10,354 nucleotides of DNA from Oligoflexaceae bacterium (lineage in GTDB: Bacteria; Bdellovibrionota_B; Oligoflexia; Oligoflexales; Oligoflexaceae). The notes beneath the pieces were generated by a model. It did no database searches and had not been told where the DNA came from. It saw only the letters and a program-made list of their open reading frames with translations. Numbering within the stretch: the stretch's first letter is position 1; each line of letters begins with the position of its first letter. The translations under genes and the position numbers were made by a program. The DNA lies in the NCBI GenBank assembly GCA_947474445.1, contig CANJJY010000135.1:1-10354 (forward strand), in the 5' to 3' direction. Below, in pieces: positions 7,451 to 10,354 of the stretch.

Positions 7451-7714
7451 CTACTGAGAGTCAGCTCTGCTGAAATGCTTGGCAAAATTCGTACGGAGCG
7501 GGAGAAATGAGGGTTGGATGAAAAGAGCTGGGAGGATTGAGCTTCTTTTTCTTTGCTGTTTCAAGATAGATTTCTGGACCGGGTCTTTCCCATCGATGCG
7601 ACAGTTGATTGAGGTTGCGGTGTTGATGTCACATTGAGTGTCCTGGCTCTCCACATACGCGACGATCTTATTCTGGATCCGACCTCTCTTCGGGCAAGTA
7701 ACCCACTTCTTCAT
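7451..7714 (-). CDS. Possible small hypothetical protein or gene remnant
   Basis: From an in-frame ATG at 7714 the frame encodes 87 residues, starting MKKWVTCPKRGRIQNKI. It has cysteines at 7, 34 and 43 and a basic stretch around 59-64 (KQQRKR). The first half reads like a protein, with varied residues and sensible codons; the second half is less convincing. There is no ribosome site before the ATG and I recognise no family. It may be a real small gene, a decayed remnant or a chance frame. It occupies an otherwise geneless gap of about 720 bp. Confidence 0.2.
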   Translation of the reverse strand: MKKWVTCPKRGRIQNKIVAYVESQDTQCDINTATSINCRIDGKDPVQKSILKQQRKRSSILPALFIQPSFLPLRTNFAKHFSRADSQ

Positions 7715-7851
7715 TTTTGGGAAAGGGCTTACCAAAAACGAAGAACCGATAGAAAGATGAGTGTTGAAGGGAATTTGCGATGAAGACTTTTTTGCGAAAA
7801 AAATAGAGTACGGTTAATTAAATTAATTTAGTTTTATGGGCTTGAGTCACC

Positions 7852-7880
7852 TTGACATCTGATTTTGCAGCTGGCATGAA
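7852..7880 (+). promoter_or_regulatory. Promoter of the peptide/YcaO block
   Basis: A perfect TTGACA -35 box lies at 7852-7857. After 17 bp comes CATGAA (7875-7880), a poor -10 box, but TGG directly before it supplies the TGn of an extended -10. A very AT-rich tract (7797-7836) lies upstream. Transcription would start near 7887, leaving a leader of about 65 nt before the 85-codon gene. Confidence 0.45.
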
Positions 7881-7927
7881 AACCGATTAAAGAAAGCTAT
7901 TAGTGCAATAAGCTCGAAAAGCAATTT

Positions 7928-7939
7928 GAAAAATTTTTC
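7928..7939. repeat. 12-bp palindrome GAAAAATTTTTC just before the ribosome site
   Basis: A perfect palindrome ends one base before the AGGAG of the 85-codon gene. In DNA it could be an operator; in RNA it could pair only between molecules, as there is no loop. It is AT-rich, so chance is a fair explanation. Confidence 0.25.
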
Positions 7940-7951
7940 CAGGAGACTCGA

Positions 7952-8209
7952 ATGAAGAAGATCATCGCAATTATTGGTTCCTTTGGGGCTATATCTGCTG
8001 CAGCTTCAGCTCAAACAGCACAAAATGCAAAAGACGTAAGGGACCCTAGTCCCACTTCTGCTTCTGAACCTTCATTTCCACCCAAGCAGGATCTAGATAG
8101 TCTGACCATTTTTATAGAAAATCTAAGTAAGACATTCGGGATCAAGACAGAAATTAAGACCATTGATCAAGTCTCATCCGGCACACAAGAAGTCGGCCCA
8201 CAATATTGA
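7952..8209 (+). CDS. Small secreted protein, candidate substrate peptide of the adjacent YcaO enzyme
   Basis: The product has 85 residues. It begins MKKIIAIIGSFGAISAAASA, a textbook Sec signal with Lys-Lys, a hydrophobic core and an A-S-A cleavage site before Gln21, leaving about 65 residues. The mature part starts polar and proline-rich (DPSPTSASEPSFPPK, 31-45), then has a predicted amphipathic stretch LDSLTIFIENLSKTF (48-62) and a polar tail with Ser75, Ser76 and Thr78, ending GPQY. There is no cysteine. AGGAG 6 nt before the ATG fixes the start. It is first in the block, 42 bp before the binding-protein gene. I recognise no family. It could be a precursor of a modified peptide, a small periplasmic partner of the binding protein, or unrelated; the first is inferred only from the neighbouring YcaO gene. 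Confidence 0.7.
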   Translation: MKKIIAIIGSFGAISAAASAQTAQNAKDVRDPSPTSASEPSFPPKQDLDSLTIFIENLSKTFGIKTEIKTIDQVSSGTQEVGPQY

Positions 8210-8225
8210 TTCTATCGATAGTCAA
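8206..8225. repeat. Palindrome CTATCGATAG with flanking TTGA/TCAA in the intergenic gap
   Basis: CTATCGATAG (8212-8221) is a perfect 10-bp palindrome. TTGA (8206-8209, including the stop codon) and TCAA (8222-8225) extend the symmetry across an extra TT. It lies between the small gene and the binding-protein gene. A role as operator, or as an RNA hairpin that sets relative expression, is possible but unproven. Confidence 0.35.
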
Positions 8226-8251
8226 AGCAATCAGAAGGGCCCATTCATTTT

Positions 8252-9847
8252 ATGAAAAACGGACTAAAAATAAGTTTGTTCACTTCGGTCTTTGGTGTGG
8301 CCCTTCTGATAGCTTACTATATTTTTTACAACAATTTTGATAAGAGTGGAAAAGCGATGGACAGGAATATTGTGCTTACGTTTACACAACCTCATTCTTC
8401 GCTCGATCCTCTAGATGCTGATGCATCAAATAATATCAGAGTAGCCAGGATGCTATTTTCCACCCCTATTCATACTTCACTCAAAGACAAACTTGAAAGT
8501 TTCGTTTTAGAAAGCTTCTCATATTCACCAGAAGAACGGCGTGTTGACCTAAATCTCAAAGAAAATTTATTCTTCTCGGATGGTACTCCACTGACCGAGC
8601 ACGATATAGCCCTCTCAATCACAAGAATGCTTTATACTCGCCCCTATTTCCCGACAATAAAGCATATCGCCGGAAAAGATGAATGGCTTAAGGAGAAATT
8701 CCCACTTAAATCCCTGCCGAAAGGCATAAAGATAGCTCCTGGAAAAATAAGTATTTGGTATGACACTCCCGTCAAACACCCTTTATTTCGATTTACATTG
8801 GAAATATTTGGGATCATTCCTTCTAAGTGTATCGATCTTGAAAAAAACATCATAACCTGTTCAGACATTCCTCTTAGCGGTCCCTACAAAATTTCCAATA
8901 AATTGGATAAAGTCACAGATTTCGTCTTAAGAGACGATTTCCAAAAAGAGATGACGGGCTGGATGCCGAAGAAAATTTCATTCATTTACGATTCTCTGGA
9001 TACGTTTATCCAGAAAAACGAGAATTCCAACAACACCGAAATAGTGTTAATGGGCTTAACTTCTGAAGCAACAAACAGTGAATTACAAAAATTAAAGGAC
9101 AAATACTTCGTCCGCTTCCTGCCAAAATCAGGAATGAGCTACTTACTTATAAACAATTCAAACCCACTCTTCAAAAACAGGATTTGTCGACAGCTTTTCG
9201 CCGACAGATTTCGAGCGACATTTACGAAAATGGCCGACAAACCTGAACTGTCTTCTTCAAGCTTTTGGCCTCAAATTGTGGGCGGCTATATCGGCGACTT
9301 CGAGTTAACATCTACCCGCAATTATTCAGAAAGCGACATTAACGAATGCACAGCCGCATTGAAATTTTCTGGGGTAAAATGGGGTGCAATGTCAAAAAAC
9401 AAAAACTCATTTTTCGTGCAAGCCATAAAAGAGACTATCAAGTCGTTTGGAATCGAATCAGAACCAATTCTTTATAACGATATTGCGAAGCGATCTGATG
9501 ATTTCAATAATGGGTACCTTGACATTGGCCTATACTTCACAGGACTATGGCCATTAGATCCTTATGGAGATGCTGAAATGCTCTTTTCTCCTGGCATGCA
9601 CACTCAACACAAAGCTTTTCATAATGATATTCACCTACAGACCAGTATTTCAACTCTAAATTCAGACATCCCCGTTCAACAGGGAACTGAAATTGCGAGG
9701 GAATTAAATCAGTATCTCTTTCAAGAAGCTATGTTCAATGTCTATGCCCATATGAGCACATTCTATGCAAGCAAAAATGCAAATACACTAAAGCATTTGC
9801 CTTCTGCTGTGACTGGCGCTTACCCATGGCAGGTGTTCCATGAATAG
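8252..9847 (+). CDS. Membrane-anchored family-5 (peptide-type) solute-binding protein
   Basis: The protein has 531 residues, the usual size of DppA/OppA/NikA-type binding proteins (SBP_bac_5). Residues 6-26 form one hydrophobic segment without an AxA cleavage site or lipobox cysteine, so it is probably an uncleaved anchor holding the domain in the periplasm. Family signatures are LTFTQPHSSLDPLDA (42-56), VDLNLKENLFFSDGTPLTEHD (98-118, the most diagnostic block), LSGPYKIS (208-215) and INNSNPLFKNRICRQLF (300-316). Members capture peptides, nickel or other solutes for ABC importers, and some have other roles. No permease or ATPase is visible here. An AAGGG about 12 nt before the ATG is a poor ribosome site. 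The end overlaps the next gene by 8 bp. Sequence is AT-rich relative to trp. Ligand unknown; the context suggests a peptide. Confidence 0.88.
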   Translation: MKNGLKISLFTSVFGVALLIAYYIFYNNFDKSGKAMDRNIVLTFTQPHSSLDPLDADASNNIRVARMLFSTPIHTSLKDKLESFVLESFSYSPEERRVDLNLKENLFFSDGTPLTEHDIALSITRMLYTRPYFPTIKHIAGKDEWLKEKFPLKSLPKGIKIAPGKISIWYDTPVKHPLFRFTLEIFGIIPSKCIDLEKNIITCSDIPLSGPYKISNKLDKVTDFVLRDDFQKEMTGWMPKKISFIYDSLDTFIQKNENSNNTEIVLMGLTSEATNSELQKLKDKYFVRFLPKSGMSYLLINNSNPLFKNRICRQLFADRFRATFTKMADKPELSSSSFWPQIVGGYIGDFELTSTRNYSESDINECTAALKFSGVKWGAMSKNKNSFFVQAIKETIKSFGIESEPILYNDIAKRSDDFNNGYLDIGLYFTGLWPLDPYGDAEMLFSPGMHTQHKAFHNDIHLQTSISTLNSDIPVQQGTEIARELNQYLFQEAMFNVYAHMSTFYASKNANTLKHLPSAVTGAYPWQVFHE

Positions 9848-10354
9848 TATTCAACGGGAATCCCTGTTCGAAGCTCAAGAAGTGGGCTTACTTGACATCG
9901 TTGTCAAAAATCTGCGAGAAACTAGTCTCCTGCCAAAAAACCTTCAAGTATCTCAATTCGAGCAATTATTTTTTGTTGGGGTTTCAGATTTTGATTTTGA
10001 TTCGGAAATCATTAGCGAAAATATTTCTCAGGGATGTGATATCAATCTTGAGACAGCTGCTTTAAAGGCATACGTTGAATATATCGAACGAAAAGCTTTC
10101 CATGATAGCTTTAATCTCGGTGAGCATGTTGCGACAATACATTCAAGATCCGACGGATTTGCTGCCTTTCCCTTCAATCCAGCTGCTAGCTCAAGACTTA
10201 TCGCTCAATCTAAAGCTCGAGAAAATGCTTTAAGTGAAGCATATGAGCGATTTGTCTGGGCCCAATGGTGGGACGACACATCAATTGGTTTCGATCTTAT
10301 TGAACCCGATTACGCAAACACCACATACCAAATCCTTAATACTTTAAAATCATT
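9840..10354 (+). CDS. YcaO-domain protein, N-terminal 171 residues (cut by window edge)
   Basis: The frame starts at an ATG 8 bp inside the binding-protein gene, with AGG 6 nt upstream, and stays open to the window end. YcaO enzymes use ATP to activate peptide amides, forming azolines, amidines or thioamides. Two YcaO-like segments are visible. GCDINLETAALKAYVEYIER (65-84) resembles the first ATP/Mg motif, with Glu80, Glu83 and Arg84; the usual serine four residues before the first Glu is Lys76. RSDGFAAFPFNP (103-114) followed by ARENALSEAYERFVWAQWWDD (126-146) resembles the second, with Glu133, Glu136 and Arg137. The two are only about 50 residues apart, closer than I expect for E. coli YcaO. 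The third motif and C-terminus lie outside. Substrate unknown; the upstream small peptide is the first candidate. Confidence 0.78.
   Translation, partial: MNSIQRESLFEAQEVGLLDIVVKNLRETSLLPKNLQVSQFEQLFFVGVSDFDFDSEIISENISQGCDINLETAALKAYVEYIERKAFHDSFNLGEHVATIHSRSDGFAAFPFNPAASSRLIAQSKARENALSEAYERFVWAQWWDDTSIGFDLIEPDYANTTYQILNTLKS

Larger units (their letters stand above)
7233..7951. other. Long intergenic region between the ferritin-like gene and the peptide/YcaO block
   Basis: This stretch of about 720 bp has no convincing plus-strand gene. It holds the terminator at 7243-7274, an inverted repeat at 7306-7331, one doubtful minus-strand frame (7451-7714), an AT-rich tract at about 7797-7836 and the promoter at 7852-7880. 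Base composition shifts towards AT near its right end. I see no tRNA, IS end or attachment-site duplication that would mark an insertion boundary. Confidence 0.6.

Noticed and set aside
7291..7485. 64-codon minus-strand frame in the intergenic region
   Set aside because: It is short, overlaps another doubtful frame, has no ribosome site and shows no recognisable features.
8644..8868. 74-codon minus-strand frame
   Set aside because: It lies wholly within the binding-protein gene in antisense and has no support.

Overview
The window holds three blocks. (1) Positions 1-5932, minus strand: a complete tryptophan operon in the order trpE-trpG-trpD-trpC-trpF-trpB-trpA, with only the first 56 codons of trpA inside the window. 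Every junction overlaps: 4 bp for E/G, G/D, D/C and B/A, 14 bp for C/F and 17 bp for F/B. All seven genes are therefore probably translated as one coupled unit. Key active-site motifs are intact in every enzyme, so the pathway from chorismate to tryptophan looks functional.

(2) Positions 5906-7290: a divergent intergenic region followed by a plus-strand gene for a ferritin-like protein with a twin-arginine signal and a lipobox-like cysteine. A very clear intrinsic terminator closes this gene at 7243-7274. The region upstream of trpE has candidate promoters but no Trp-rich leader peptide.

(3) Positions 7791-10354, plus strand: a visibly AT-richer block. One sampled 60-base line here has 21 G+C (9061-9120), against 39 G+C in a line of trpD (3001-3060). 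It starts with a promoter carrying a perfect TTGACA -35 box. Then come an 85-codon protein with a Sec-type signal peptide, a membrane-anchored family-5 peptide-binding protein, and the start of a YcaO-domain protein whose first codons overlap the end of the binding-protein gene. YcaO enzymes activate peptide backbone amides with ATP to make azolines, amidines or thioamides. The set (small peptide, peptide-binding protein, YcaO) therefore looks like the front end of an unrecognised peptide-modification (RiPP-like) system. This is an inference: the rest of the cluster lies beyond the window, and the 85-aa protein is only a candidate substrate.

Organism: a Gram-negative bacterium is suggested by the Tat and Sec signals, the periplasmic-type binding protein and the canonical split trp operon (separate trpE/trpG and trpC/trpF). 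Sequence style is compatible with the Bdellovibrionota/Oligoflexia or former Deltaproteobacteria, but I cannot fix the taxon. No tRNA, rRNA, CRISPR array, transposase or IS end was seen.
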